A stretch of DNA of 57,417 nucleotides, taken from assembly GCA_900316165.1 (NCBI GenBank), contig ONBW01000011.1:1-57417 (forward strand), written 5' to 3'. Every line of letters starts with the position of its first letter. Within the stretch, counting starts at the first letter, position 1. The notes below the pieces were generated by a model. That model ran no database searches and was not told the DNA's origin. It was given only the letters and a program-made list of their open reading frames with translations. Origin of the DNA: an uncultured Lachnospiraceae bacterium (GTDB lineage: Bacteria; Bacillota; Clostridia; Lachnospirales; Lachnospiraceae). Of this stretch, positions 8,408-16,457 are shown in pieces. The position numbers and the translations under genes are program-made.

Positions 8408-8436
8408 TTGAAGTCAGTACGGCAAAACATTATAAT
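8408..8436 (+). promoter_or_regulatory. Sigma-A-type promoter before the truncated signal-peptide ORF
   Basis: TTGAAG (8408-8413), 17-nt spacer, TATAAT (8431-8436), 40 bp before the ATG at 8476. Confidence 0.55.
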
Positions 8437-8475
8437 CATGTTGGTTAAACATTTTTCTCGGAAAGGATTTTTTCT

Positions 8476-8643
8476 ATGGAAAAATTTTTCAGAAAAGCCA
8501 TTGCAGGAATGCTTGCGGCATCAATGGCATTTACCATAAGCCCAAAGGCGGCAGCAGTAAAGAAGGTAAGTGCTTCAAGCGGATCATTTTCAGATAAGTT
8601 CACCAAAAACGGTAAGGACAAGCTCACTATCAAATATTTTTAA
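8476..8643 (+). pseudogene. Truncated secreted-protein gene (signal peptide remnant)
   Basis: A 55-codon frame starts at the ATG at 8476 after an AAAGGA ribosome binding site. It encodes a Lys/Arg start, a hydrophobic core (AGMLAASMAFTISP) and an Ala-Ala-Ala cleavage region near residue 27. It then runs into VKKVSAS and a Lys-rich tail before stopping at 8641. The start resembles the exported surface proteins of this organism, but the mature part is only about 28 residues long. The likeliest reading is a 5' remnant of a larger surface-protein gene that lost its body. A genuine short secreted peptide cannot be excluded, because a plausible promoter is present. Confidence 0.45.
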
Positions 8644-9050
8644 TGACTATTATGGACGAGATAGAACTCATACACAGGAGGATGATTTCGCCTGCCCGAT
8701 CTGCAAGCATTAAGCAGTGGATTTTTAGAACGTTATGCGAGCTCCTCGAATAATAGTCAAAAATAAAAAAATGATAAACTGAACTAAATTGTTAAATTTT
8801 TCCAGCCAAACCCTATGAATACAGGGGTTTGCAACTGATTTGTTAAATTCTCTTTAATAATTTGCATGCCCGTGTTCGGTGTTTCTTTCGAACAAAAAAT
8901 AAACATTATTAACAATTATTAAATCTACATCAAACCTATTGACCTTTTTCAATCGCATGGTATTTTATTTTTAGAGACACAGATATGGATTATTGAAAAC
9001 AGCCATTTTCTGTGGTACTCTGTAATCGGGAACAGTCAATTAATCTGTAA
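8644..9050. other. AT-rich non-coding stretch
   Basis: No gene is supportable. Small hairpins are visible: AAACCC/GGGTTT near 8813-8832 and GTTCG/CGAAC near 8875-8892. A short out-of-frame tail reads CPICKH before a stop near 8711. The stretch looks like decayed accessory DNA between two gene remnants. Confidence 0.5.
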
Positions 9051-9404
9051 AGAAGAGGTGAGTTATGGAAGGTATTTACCGATATGATACAGAAAGTAGC
9101 AGATAGTCTTTCAGTGAAATACGATAATGCGCGAAAGGAGCTTGATGAGGTTATGGGTGGAAAAATATTAGAATTCAGGGGCGAGAGTATTTTTAACAAG
9201 GGTAAAGAAGAAGGTAGAGAAGAAGGTAGAGAAGAAGGTAAGGAAGAGGGAAAGGTTGATGAGCTTCTTGACCTTGCATATGATGGTACTCTGCCGGTTG
9301 ATGTCGCTGCAAAAAGGGCTGAGACGAAGTATAAAGTATCAAAAGAGGACTTTATGAAAATGCTCAAAGCATATAAACCTGATGACAATCTGATGCAGGG
9401 GTGA
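9051..9404 (+). pseudogene. C-terminal fragment of an Rpn/PD-(D/E)XK family protein
   Basis: The frame is open from 9051 (just after an in-frame TAA at 9048) to 9404; the first ATG in frame is at 9084. It encodes the C-terminal part typical of Rpn-family proteins: a LWKVFTDMIQKVAD helix, the KEEGREEGREEGKEEG charged repeat (nt about 9203-9250, a 12-bp DNA repeat) and a final helical domain. The nuclease core is absent. It is most likely the tail of a second copy related to the intact gene at 6806-7798, broken by deletion. Expression as a short protein is possible, but no convincing start or promoter is seen. Confidence 0.7.
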
Positions 9405-9520
9405 CAATGCTGGTTTTTAAAGGATGTTTTGACATACTGTTTTTCTTAAGATTTTAAACGAGACGGCAGATCAGTGGTAGTCAACTTTAATTTAGTATAT
9501 GTAACTAATAGTTTAAAGCT

Positions 9521-9551
9521 GAGGCGGCGCTATGCCGTCTCTTTTATTTTT
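9521..9551 (+). terminator. Terminator hairpin with an alternative upstream pairing partner
   Basis: GAGGCGGC (9521-9528) and GCCGTCTC (9534-9541) form an 8-bp stem with one G-T pair and a 5-nt loop, followed by a T-rich tract. The right arm plus one base (TGCCGTCTC, 9533-9541) can also pair perfectly with GAGACGGCA at 9460-9468, giving a competing 9-bp helix. Confidence 0.6.
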
Positions 9552-9571
9552 CATATGGATTATTCCACGGC

Positions 9572-9600
9572 TTGACGAAATACGTGGCGTATGTTATAAA
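9572..9600 (+). promoter_or_regulatory. Extended sigma-A-type promoter of the TetR gene
   Basis: TTGACG (9572-9577), 17-nt spacer, TATAAA (9595-9600) preceded by TGT (extended -10). The split inverted repeat CCACG (9565-9569)/CGTGG (9583-9587) spans the -35 and could be an autoregulatory operator. Confidence 0.65.
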
Positions 9601-9643
9601 TATATCCAGTAATGGGGTAGGAAACATACGAAAGGATAATTTT

Positions 9644-10204
9644 ATGCCAACTGGGAGAAGCAGTTCGACCGACCTGAGAGTCAGGAAATCTATCAGGGAT
9701 ATAAAAAGGGCTGTGCTTGTGCTTATCGCAAAAGAGCCTTTCGAGCAGATCAGAATTGAAGAGATTGCGCGCGAGGCAATGATCAACAGGAAGACTTTTT
9801 ACAATCATTTTTCTTCCAAAACTGAGGTCCTGCATGCTATTGAAGACGACATGGTTGAAGAGCAGAAGCAGGAACTTGATGCACTGGAACCTGATGATTT
9901 GAAGGGCGGACTTTTGGCGTTTTACAAGCTTTTAAACACTAACGATGCTGCGTATCAGGCGCTTTTTACGGAGGATGAGTATGCAGAGTTTTTTGGTGAG
10001 CTTGTAAATCGGATTTTTACGTTGGATTTTTACACGCACTTCTATCAGAAGGCGCAGTATCCTGAGATAATGCCGGGGTATTTTTCGTCGGCAGCTGCTA
10101 TCTACAGGAAGTGGGCGGTGCAGGATGGTGAAAAGGAAAGTCTCGAGGAACTGGCCACACTTACTGCAAGGCTTTTTTCATATGGGATGGATGGTTTGAG
10201 ATGA
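9644..10204 (+). CDS. TetR/AcrR family transcriptional regulator
   Basis: The 186-residue protein has a typical TetR DNA-binding head. DLRVRKSIRDIKRAVLVLI precedes the helix-turn-helix IRIEEIAREAMINRKTFYNHFSSK (about residues 36-60) with the family-defining TFYNHF. The C-terminal ligand domain is not diagnostic, but it resembles the TetR C-terminal domain of Firmicutes regulators of efflux or surface functions. I place the start at the ATG at 9644 after AAGGATAA, because the longer frame from 9572 begins inside the promoter. No obvious target operon is adjacent, since the next gene is convergent; it may regulate itself or a distant locus. Confidence 0.88.
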   Translation: MPTGRSSSTDLRVRKSIRDIKRAVLVLIAKEPFEQIRIEEIAREAMINRKTFYNHFSSKTEVLHAIEDDMVEEQKQELDALEPDDLKGGLLAFYKLLNTNDAAYQALFTEDEYAEFFGELVNRIFTLDFYTHFYQKAQYPEIMPGYFSSAAAIYRKWAVQDGEKESLEELATLTARLFSYGMDGLR

Positions 10205-10265
10205 GATTTTTTAAAGAAAATCTCCTGCTGTCAGGCATACAGACTGATTCAATACATGGTTGAAG

Positions 10266-10299
10266 AAAACAGGGCCCGCTTTTGACGGACCCTGTTTTT
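10266..10299. terminator. Bidirectional terminator between the TetR and HAD genes
   Basis: AAAACAGGG (10266-10274) pairs with CCCTGTTTT (10290-10298). CCG/CGG extends the stem inward and both sides carry A/T runs, so it serves both convergent genes. Confidence 0.8.
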
Positions 10300-10323
10300 A
10301 TTCTACAGATATTTGAGCCTGGC

Positions 10324-11037
10324 TTACCGGGTGATTTCCTGATATAGTTCGTCTGCATTTGATACGATTTTCTCTACTGGAATTGAGGCGAGGTACTCAT
10401 GGCTGCGGAAGCCCCAGTCGACTGAGATTACATGCATTCCGGAATTCTGGCCGGTGGCAAAGTCGACCTCTGAATCGCCTATGTAGACACAGTCTTCACG
10501 TGGAATTTCGAGAACGCGCAGGCACTCATTTACCATGTCAGGCGCAGGCTTTCTCTTGATACCTGTTTTTTCTCCAAGTGAAAAATCAAATGAATCCGGA
10601 AACATGTCTGAGACGAGTGTCTGGACTGCGGCGTCCGGCTTATTTGAGACGACTGCGGTCTTGATGCCGCGGTCACGGAGCTTTTTCATAAGCTCAAGAA
10701 TTCCTGGATACGGACCGGTCTTTACATCGCAGTGCGCATTGTAGTATGGGCGGTAAATCTTTGAGATACGCTCTATTTCGGTATCGTCTTTAAAACAGTC
10801 ATCTGGTTCGTCAGGTGTTCCAATCAGATCAAGCCTGTCTTCTGGAAATCTATTTTCTACAGAAAGTGCGCGCTTCAATGCCACATATACGCCGCTTCCA
10901 AAGAAGTGAGCGACTATTTTTTCATTATAGCCATACTTGTGCCCGGTCTCTTTCATCGCGTAGTTGATTGCATCTGTCAAGTCGCCAAGAGTGTTAAGTA
11001 TTGTTCCATCCATATCAAAAATTGCTGCTTTGTACAT
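10324..11037 (-). CDS. HAD family phosphatase (phosphoglycolate phosphatase-like)
   Basis: The 237-residue protein has the HAD signature motifs in order. Motif I is FDMDGTILNT at residues 7-16 (nucleophile Asp and acid/base Asp), followed by a helical cap. Motif II is VVSNKP (near residue 130), motif III is a KPAPD segment (near residue 164) and motif IV is YIGDSEVDF (near residue 190). The Gph/PGMB-like cap suggests a small phosphorylated metabolite as substrate, such as 2-phosphoglycolate or a sugar phosphate. It is monocistronic, with an AAGGAGC ribosome binding site, and converges on the TetR gene. The exact substrate cannot be read from sequence. Confidence 0.88.
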   Translation of the reverse strand: MYKAAIFDMDGTILNTLGDLTDAINYAMKETGHKYGYNEKIVAHFFGSGVYVALKRALSVENRFPEDRLDLIGTPDEPDDCFKDDTEIERISKIYRPYYNAHCDVKTGPYPGILELMKKLRDRGIKTAVVSNKPDAAVQTLVSDMFPDSFDFSLGEKTGIKRKPAPDMVNECLRVLEIPREDCVYIGDSEVDFATGQNSGMHVISVDWGFRSHEYLASIPVEKIVSNADELYQEITR

Positions 11038-11119
11038 ATTAGCTCCTTTTCATAACAACAACTCTACCACAGAAACTGCATAAGTGACATTGTGTTTCCA
11101 CAAAAATGCAAAAAGGTGT

Positions 11120-11146
11120 TAAGTATTTCGAAAATGCAACCGATAA
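11120..11146 (+). promoter_or_regulatory. Sigma-28 (SigD/FliA) promoter of the flagellar block
   Basis: TAAG (11120-11123), a 16-nt spacer and CCGATAA (11140-11146) fit the motility sigma factor consensus (TAAA, 15-16 nt, GCCGATAA/T). It lies about 75 bp upstream of flgM, the anti-sigma-28 gene, as expected for feedback control. Confidence 0.75.
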
Positions 11147-11219
11147 GATAATTGAAAACAAAAGATAATAGAAACAAAAACGACAGACACAAAAAACAAT
11201 TAGGAAAGGAGTGGTCTGT

Positions 11220-11495
11220 ATGAGAATCAGCGCATATAACGCTATAACACAGGTATATCAGACCAGAAAGCCTTCCACTGCCAAAGCAAAGAAGACATCC
11301 AGTCATAAGGATGAATTCGATATTTCTGATGCAGGAAGAGATTACCAGATTGCGAAGAAAGCTGTTGCCGAGAGCTCAGACACACGAGAGGATCTCGTGA
11401 AGGCCATGAAGAAGAAGTACTCGGGAGATGTGCAGGTAGACACGGGAGACTTCGCAGATATACTGATGAAGAAGTATAGTGAGGTTCAGTATTAA
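11220..11495 (+). CDS. flgM: Anti-sigma-28 factor FlgM
   Basis: The 91-residue protein begins MRISAYNAITQVY, the usual start of Clostridial FlgM. It has the D-x-x-x-I-S-D-A-G-R-D-Y-Q-I-A-K-K-A segment and ends with helices that include REDLVKAMKKKY and FADILMKKY. FlgM holds sigma-28 inactive until the hook is complete and FlgM is exported. The ATG at 11220 is favoured over GTG at 11211 because the GGAAAGGAG ribosome binding site (11202-11210) directly abuts the GTG. A sigma-28-type promoter lies upstream. The next gene, flgN, is separated by a structured 165-bp spacer. Confidence 0.88.
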   Translation: MRISAYNAITQVYQTRKPSTAKAKKTSSHKDEFDISDAGRDYQIAKKAVAESSDTREDLVKAMKKKYSGDVQVDTGDFADILMKKYSEVQY

Positions 11496-11511
11496 AACCG
11501 ATTTTTTTTAG

Positions 11512-11639
11512 CCCGTCTACATGGATGTAAATCGGGTTATGAATTCACCCAGGTTCCATGGACGGGACGAGATACGAGGCAGTGCGCTGCTTCTATGAGC
11601 GGGCGGATGGTCTTTCTTTCACAGGGAGACCTTCCGCTC
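11512..11639 (+). other. Structured flgM-flgN spacer (possible leader RNA)
   Basis: Three hairpins lie in a row. CCCGTC-TA-CATGG (11512-11524) pairs with CCATG-GACGGG (11556-11566), an 11-bp stem with a 2-nt bulge and an inner GGGT/ACCC hairpin. GCAG-TGCG-CTGC follows near 11579-11590. Then GAGCGG/CCGCTC and GGTCT/AGACC form a long stem at about 11597-11639. The flgN ribosome binding site follows directly. Confidence 0.5.
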
Positions 11640-11660
11640 GTTTGCGTAAAAGGAGAAATG

Positions 11661-12173
11661 ATGGCTAGTCTGGCAGAAGAACTCTACAATGTGATGCAGG
11701 AAGAGACAAAGAATTACGACGAGCTCTACGAGCTTTCACAGAAGAAGAGAAAAGCAATAGTTAAAAGAGACCTCAAGGGGCTGCAGGAAATAAATACAGC
11801 AGAGGAAACCATCACCAGCAGGCTTAAGAATCTGGAAAATAAACGGGTCAAGAATCTGGGGGATATGTCAGTAGTTATGGGACATGATAACGAGATCCTT
11901 ACAGTCACACAGGTCATTTCCCTTCTTGACAGCCAGCCGAAGGAGCAGAAAATGCTTCAGGACGCCAAGCGGGATCTGGTGAATGCTGCGACGAGGATGC
12001 ACCAGTTAAACGAGCAGATTCAGGTACTTCTGAGCCAGGTAATTGAGATGACGGAATTCGATCTGAACCTTTTCGAGAACCTGAAGAAAGCTCCGGAAAC
12101 CGGGAATTATAACAAGAACGCGTATAACACCGGAGATGTTCTTCCGAGTGGCGGTTTTGACTTAAAACAATAA
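11661..12173 (+). CDS. flgN: FlgN-like flagellar export chaperone
   Basis: The 170-residue, almost wholly alpha-helical protein begins MASLAEELYNVMQEETKNYDEL and contains a long coiled-coil stretch of Glu/Lys/Leu heptads. That fits FlgN, the chaperone that keeps FlgK and FlgL soluble and delivers them to the flagellar export gate. The gene order flgM-flgN-flgK is the standard one. I use the ATG at 11661, six bases after AAAGGAG. An ATG directly before it (11658) would add one Met, and a start at 11595 would run through the structured spacer. The tail after residue 145 is Gly/Asn-rich and probably disordered. Confidence 0.8.
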   Translation: MASLAEELYNVMQEETKNYDELYELSQKKRKAIVKRDLKGLQEINTAEETITSRLKNLENKRVKNLGDMSVVMGHDNEILTVTQVISLLDSQPKEQKMLQDAKRDLVNAATRMHQLNEQIQVLLSQVIEMTEFDLNLFENLKKAPETGNYNKNAYNTGDVLPSGGFDLKQ

Positions 12174-12282
12174 AAAAGCCGTACAGCGTTAGATTTTTCT
12201 GAAACGAAAAACAGAAAGAATTAACAGGTAGAAAAATTACCTGAAAGCAGCAAAGAACCTGAACAAACACAGGAGTTAAAGC

Positions 12283-14250
12283 ATGGCGAACAGTTTTGGA
12301 AGCTTATACGTAGGAGCATCGGGAATCCAGAATTCCCAGCATGGTCTTAACGTCGTAGCGAATAACCTCTCAAATATGGATACCACAGGGTATGTCAGAC
12401 AGAGGACATTTTTCTCGGATCAGATATACTTAAAGAATGGACAGTCAGCCATATCAAATCAGCAGACCGGACTTGGTCTTAAGATCGGTGATGTGGTCCA
12501 CAAGAGAGACGAATTCTTAGACAGGGCATACAGACAGGAAAATGGACGTAAGGCCTACTACGACACAGCTTATGAGGCAACAGAGGAGGTCGAGACTTTT
12601 TTAAATGAGGGAACCGGCAGCGCTTTTTCAAGCTCTATCGAAAGCCTCTATGATGCCTTGAATCAGTTTGCCACAGACCCGGCAGCAGAGGAGAAACAGA
12701 ACCTCGTGGTACAGAAGACACAGCTGTTTTTGAGCCGTGCGACTTCAGTCTATCAGGGACTTTCAGACTACCAGGATAATGTCAACCAGAAGATCAAGGA
12801 TGACATCGACCAGATAAATACCATCGGTAAGAAAATCCGTAAGCTGAATGTAGAGATTCAGGCTACAGAGGCGGGCGGAGTCGAGACAGCGATGGCCAAG
12901 AGAGATGACAGAGACAAGCTCGTCGATGATCTTTCAAAGCTCGCAAAGATTTCGACAAAAGAAACCCCTGATGGTGTATTAAAAGTAAATATCGAGGGAG
13001 TCGAGTTTGTCTCAGAGGACAGAGTAAATCCTATCTCACTTTACACCGATAATACGACAGGATTTGTGACGCCATACTGGCAGCAGCTTTCAAAGACAGT
13101 AAACGGAGTCTCAGAGAGAAAAGAAGTATTTGATACCTATCTGTCAGATACAGCAAAGAACCAGGATATCGGAGAAGTCAAGTCACTGCTTCTGATGCGT
13201 GGCGACCACCGCGCGACCTACAGAGATTTTTTCAGGACGGACGCAGATGGCAACTATACCTATGATACAGATGGAAATATTCAGGAAATCACAACATTCC
13301 AGTATAACGACACGATAGAGTCGACAAAGGATGGGCTTAAGAAGCCGGGCCTCGGTAAATCAGTCATCATGAATGCGCAGGCCGAGCTTGATCGAATGAT
13401 TCATACAGTAGCTGAGAATATCAACGACCTGCTCTCCCCGACATCTACTATTTCAGAGATCACTGCAAGGACCGATGACTCATCAACTACAACAGAGTTT
13501 AATAAAAAACTGAAGAACCTTGTTGCCGCAGGCGCTACTGTTACAGTAAATGGAACGACCTACGATTTAAGTAAAGCTGAAAACCGGAGCCTCGTGATCA
13601 TGGATCAGGATTATGCAGTAGTCGGAGCTGATGGAAAGCTTCCTCCAAACGAGCTTTTCTCAAGAGTTGCAGGAGAGAAAAATCCGGATGCAACACAGTA
13701 TCAGAGATATACAAAGGCCACTATTACAGATTCGAATGGCAATTCACTCGATGTGTATGTGTACAATGATGAGTATGGTACAGACCTTGCAAGCCAGTAC
13801 ACCCTCTCACAGCTTACAGTAAACAATAACCTTATCGAGCAGCCGAATAAGATCCCGTACAAGCATCTGAGCGGAACGATCAATTCTGACTCATCGAACC
13901 TTCATCAGAATGATGATATCGCCTACGATGTCGCCAAGAAGATTTACGAGTGCTTTGACGTAGAGAATTTTACACTTAATCCGTCAGATACAACGGCTAC
14001 TAACTTCAATGGTTTCTATGCGAAGTATGTCGGAGACATGGCTGAAAAGGGCAACGTCTATAAGACGACTTCTGAGGTGCTTAATGATACAGTGGAAAGC
14101 GTTTCATCAAGCCGCGACGGAGTCATTGGAGTAAACGCTGACGAGGAACTTGAGAATATGATCAAGTATCAGAACGCATATAACGCTTCCTCACGATTTG
14201 TAAATACGATCACCCAGATGATCGACGTGCTTCTGAATTCACTGACATAA
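12283..14250 (+). CDS. flgK: Flagellar hook-associated protein 1 (first FlgK)
   Basis: The 655-residue protein carries the N-terminal rod/hook signature (SLYVGASGIQNSQHGLNVVA, then NNLSNMDTTGYVRQ) and the C-terminal FlgK end (ELENMIKYQNAYNASSRFVNT, then a final helix). The variable middle domain would face outward. FlgK forms the first ring of the hook-filament junction, below FlgL, and is exported by the type III flagellar system. The terminal helices are intact. A second flgK-like gene follows after only 10 bp, so the junction may contain two related proteins. It is the larger-than-usual FlgK type common in Clostridia. Confidence 0.9.
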   Translation: MANSFGSLYVGASGIQNSQHGLNVVANNLSNMDTTGYVRQRTFFSDQIYLKNGQSAISNQQTGLGLKIGDVVHKRDEFLDRAYRQENGRKAYYDTAYEATEEVETFLNEGTGSAFSSSIESLYDALNQFATDPAAEEKQNLVVQKTQLFLSRATSVYQGLSDYQDNVNQKIKDDIDQINTIGKKIRKLNVEIQATEAGGVETAMAKRDDRDKLVDDLSKLAKISTKETPDGVLKVNIEGVEFVSEDRVNPISLYTDNTTGFVTPYWQQLSKTVNGVSERKEVFDTYLSDTAKNQDIGEVKSLLLMRGDHRATYRDFFRTDADGNYTYDTDGNIQEITTFQYNDTIESTKDGLKKPGLGKSVIMNAQAELDRMIHTVAENINDLLSPTSTISEITARTDDSSTTTEFNKKLKNLVAAGATVTVNGTTYDLSKAENRSLVIMDQDYAVVGADGKLPPNELFSRVAGEKNPDATQYQRYTKATITDSNGNSLDVYVYNDEYGTDLASQYTLSQLTVNNNLIEQPNKIPYKHLSGTINSDSSNLHQNDDIAYDVAKKIYECFDVENFTLNPSDTTATNFNGFYAKYVGDMAEKGNVYKTTSEVLNDTVESVSSSRDGVIGVNADEELENMIKYQNAYNASSRFVNTITQMIDVLLNSLT

Positions 14251-14260
14251 AGGAGCTTTT

Positions 14261-16447
14261 ATGACATCTACATTTTTTGGACTTGGAATTGCAGCGTCAG
14301 GACTTAATTCCTACCAGGCAAAAATGAATACAACCGCAAATAACGTCTCAAACCTTGAGACTGACGGATATTCGAGACAGCAGGTAAATGTTTCTTCATC
14401 TGTTTCGCTTCGCTCATATACGCCGTACGGTTCTATCAGTACCGGTGTTTCAACGGATTCCGTTACAAGGATCAGAGACGAATATTACAATGTCAAGTAC
14501 TGGGAGAATCAGTCGAACTATGGCAAGACCGAGATCAAAGAGTACTACATGAAGCAGATAGAGGATTACTATACAGACAACGCTACAAATCCTGGCTTCT
14601 CTACCCTCTATGCGAAGATGTTCAATGCTCTTGACACTGTAAAAAATAACGCCGGAGACGACACGAAGAGAGCACAGTTTATCAGTGACGCGACCCAGCT
14701 GACAGATTACTTCAACCAGAACGCGCAGAACTTAAAGACACTTCAGACAGATGTAAATGATCAGATAAAGGACACTGTAGATCAGATTAATTCTATCGCG
14801 AAGAAGATCTCGGTTTTGAATAAGCAGATAAACCTTATTGAGACTCAGTCCAAAAATATGCATGCGAATGAGCTCAGAGACCAGAGGGACCTGCTGATAG
14901 ACCAGCTTTCTCAGTATGTCACAGTTGATACAGAAGAGGTAAAAGTAAGAGATACCCGTACTTCGAAGCTCGCAAAACTCGATCACAATGTTGAAGAGAT
15001 CTACACTGGTGCGACTACCTACACTGTAAAAATAGGCGGCCAGGTTCTTGTAGATAACTACGATTATAACCCACTTCAGGTCAAGACCAGGGATAACAAG
15101 TATAACCAGTCGGATATCGATGGACTCTATGATGTGACCTGGGCAGAAAATGGCAGATACAATGGCCAGACACTTAATCTCTTTGGGACAAATATGGGCG
15201 GAAAGCTCCGCGGTCTTTTAGAGATAAGAGACGGAAATGACGAGGAAAACCTCACAGGTATTGCTGAGCTGATAAGCCCACAGGTATATGTAAAAACAGA
15301 CGATACAACACTGGATGGCAAAACTGATGCAAATGGAAATTTCTATACTATAGATGCGACCAAGGATGGTCAGGTAGTAAAGGATAAGTATGGTGCCGTA
15401 GTCGAAAATACGAATGCTGGTGCCAGCGAGAGCGCATCTTATTTGAAACTAAGCGAGAACATCAGCATCACCGATCAGGACAGGATGAACATGCCTGAAG
15501 AGGGCGCCATCTATGTAAACAACCACAAGTACGAATACACTTCATTTACGGCTCAGACTGATGAGACTGGAAAAATAGTATCCTACACCTTTGAACTCAA
15601 AAAACCTATCTCAGTAAAGGAGATCGGAAATGTCGCCGGAAAGAAAGCAACAGTTGGTTCGAGCGTTGATTTCAAGGGAATCCCTTACTACCAGAATGAG
15701 ATGAACGCTTTCCTTCGTACTTTTTCAAAGGAATTCAACAAGATTCAGAAATCCGGGCAGGATGCCAATGGTGACGCGGGACGTTCATTTTTCGTAGCAA
15801 AAAATGAAAGCCAGAGCAGTGATCAGACTGAGTTCGACTTTGATGGCGACGATTCACTGGTCGACAACGATTACTATGTGAAAGGTGATGATGGTAATCC
15901 TAAAAAAGATGCCGAAGGCAATTATATAATAAACACAGACCGTGAGATTTTACACGCGACAAAGGATGCAAGTGGTAATCTGAATGGTGGAATAATCAAT
16001 GGTTCTGCCGATTCTTACTATAAGCTTACGGCTTCAAGCATTGAGATCGCGTCAGCAGTCAGGAAGAGCCCGAACCTGTTCTCAACGACTATCAATAAAA
16101 CCTACAATGGTAACAAGGATTTAGGCTACGATTCATACGATCTGATGCAGCAGATGCTTAACCTCGAGGATAAGACGACTCTATATAAGGATGGCACAGG
16201 GGACAAATTCCTGCAGAGAATCTACGCCGATGTGACTGTTGATACTCAGGAGAGCACTCAGTTTACTAAGAATTACGAGAGCATCCAGAAGTCCATCGAC
16301 AATCAGAGGAAATCAGTTTCCGGTGTCGATAAGGATGAAGAGGCCATGAACCTTGTGAAGTACCAGAATGCATATAATCTTTCTGCAAAGGTTATTTCTA
16401 CTCTTGCAGAGATGTATGACCAGTTGATTTTACGTACTGGCGTATAA
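14261..16447 (+). CDS. flgK: Flagellar hook-associated protein 1 (second FlgK paralog)
   Basis: The 728-residue protein has all the family marks of its neighbour. The N-terminus reads FFGLGIAASGLNSYQAKMNT followed by TANNVSNLETDGYSRQQV, and the C-terminus reads MNLVKYQNAYNLSAKVIS and MYDQLIL. Identity to the first copy is concentrated in these ends, while the central domains differ, so this is an old duplication and not a recent tandem copy. It has its own AAGGAGC ribosome binding site 10 bp after the first stop. Possible roles are a second junction layer or an alternative junction protein. FlgE and FlgG alternatives are excluded by the KYQNAYN end followed by flgL. Confidence 0.85.
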   Translation: MTSTFFGLGIAASGLNSYQAKMNTTANNVSNLETDGYSRQQVNVSSSVSLRSYTPYGSISTGVSTDSVTRIRDEYYNVKYWENQSNYGKTEIKEYYMKQIEDYYTDNATNPGFSTLYAKMFNALDTVKNNAGDDTKRAQFISDATQLTDYFNQNAQNLKTLQTDVNDQIKDTVDQINSIAKKISVLNKQINLIETQSKNMHANELRDQRDLLIDQLSQYVTVDTEEVKVRDTRTSKLAKLDHNVEEIYTGATTYTVKIGGQVLVDNYDYNPLQVKTRDNKYNQSDIDGLYDVTWAENGRYNGQTLNLFGTNMGGKLRGLLEIRDGNDEENLTGIAELISPQVYVKTDDTTLDGKTDANGNFYTIDATKDGQVVKDKYGAVVENTNAGASESASYLKLSENISITDQDRMNMPEEGAIYVNNHKYEYTSFTAQTDETGKIVSYTFELKKPISVKEIGNVAGKKATVGSSVDFKGIPYYQNEMNAFLRTFSKEFNKIQKSGQDANGDAGRSFFVAKNESQSSDQTEFDFDGDDSLVDNDYYVKGDDGNPKKDAEGNYIINTDREILHATKDASGNLNGGIINGSADSYYKLTASSIEIASAVRKSPNLFSTTINKTYNGNKDLGYDSYDLMQQMLNLEDKTTLYKDGTGDKFLQRIYADVTVDTQESTQFTKNYESIQKSIDNQRKSVSGVDKDEEAMNLVKYQNAYNLSAKVISTLAEMYDQLILRTGV

Positions 16448-16457
16448 GGAGGCTATA

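Noticed and set aside
8285-8539. 84-codon open frame overlapping the signal-peptide stub
   Set aside because: No ribosome binding site; it reads the signal-peptide gene in another frame and includes its promoter.
8653-8754. 33-codon frame and an adjacent CPICKH-type tail
   Set aside because: Too short, no family match, no initiation signal; at most debris of a zinc-ribbon gene.
9203-9250. 12-bp GAAGAAGGTAGA repeat as a CRISPR or satellite
   Set aside because: It encodes the Glu-Gly-Arg-Glu repeat usual in Rpn-family C-termini; no spacers.
3857-9551. Prophage or integrative element
   Set aside because: No integrase, terminase, capsid or conjugation genes and no flanking tRNA or attachment repeats are visible.
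14261-16447. Reading the second flgK as flgE or flgG
   Set aside because: The KYQNAYN C-terminal end, size and position before flgL fit FlgK, not hook or rod proteins.
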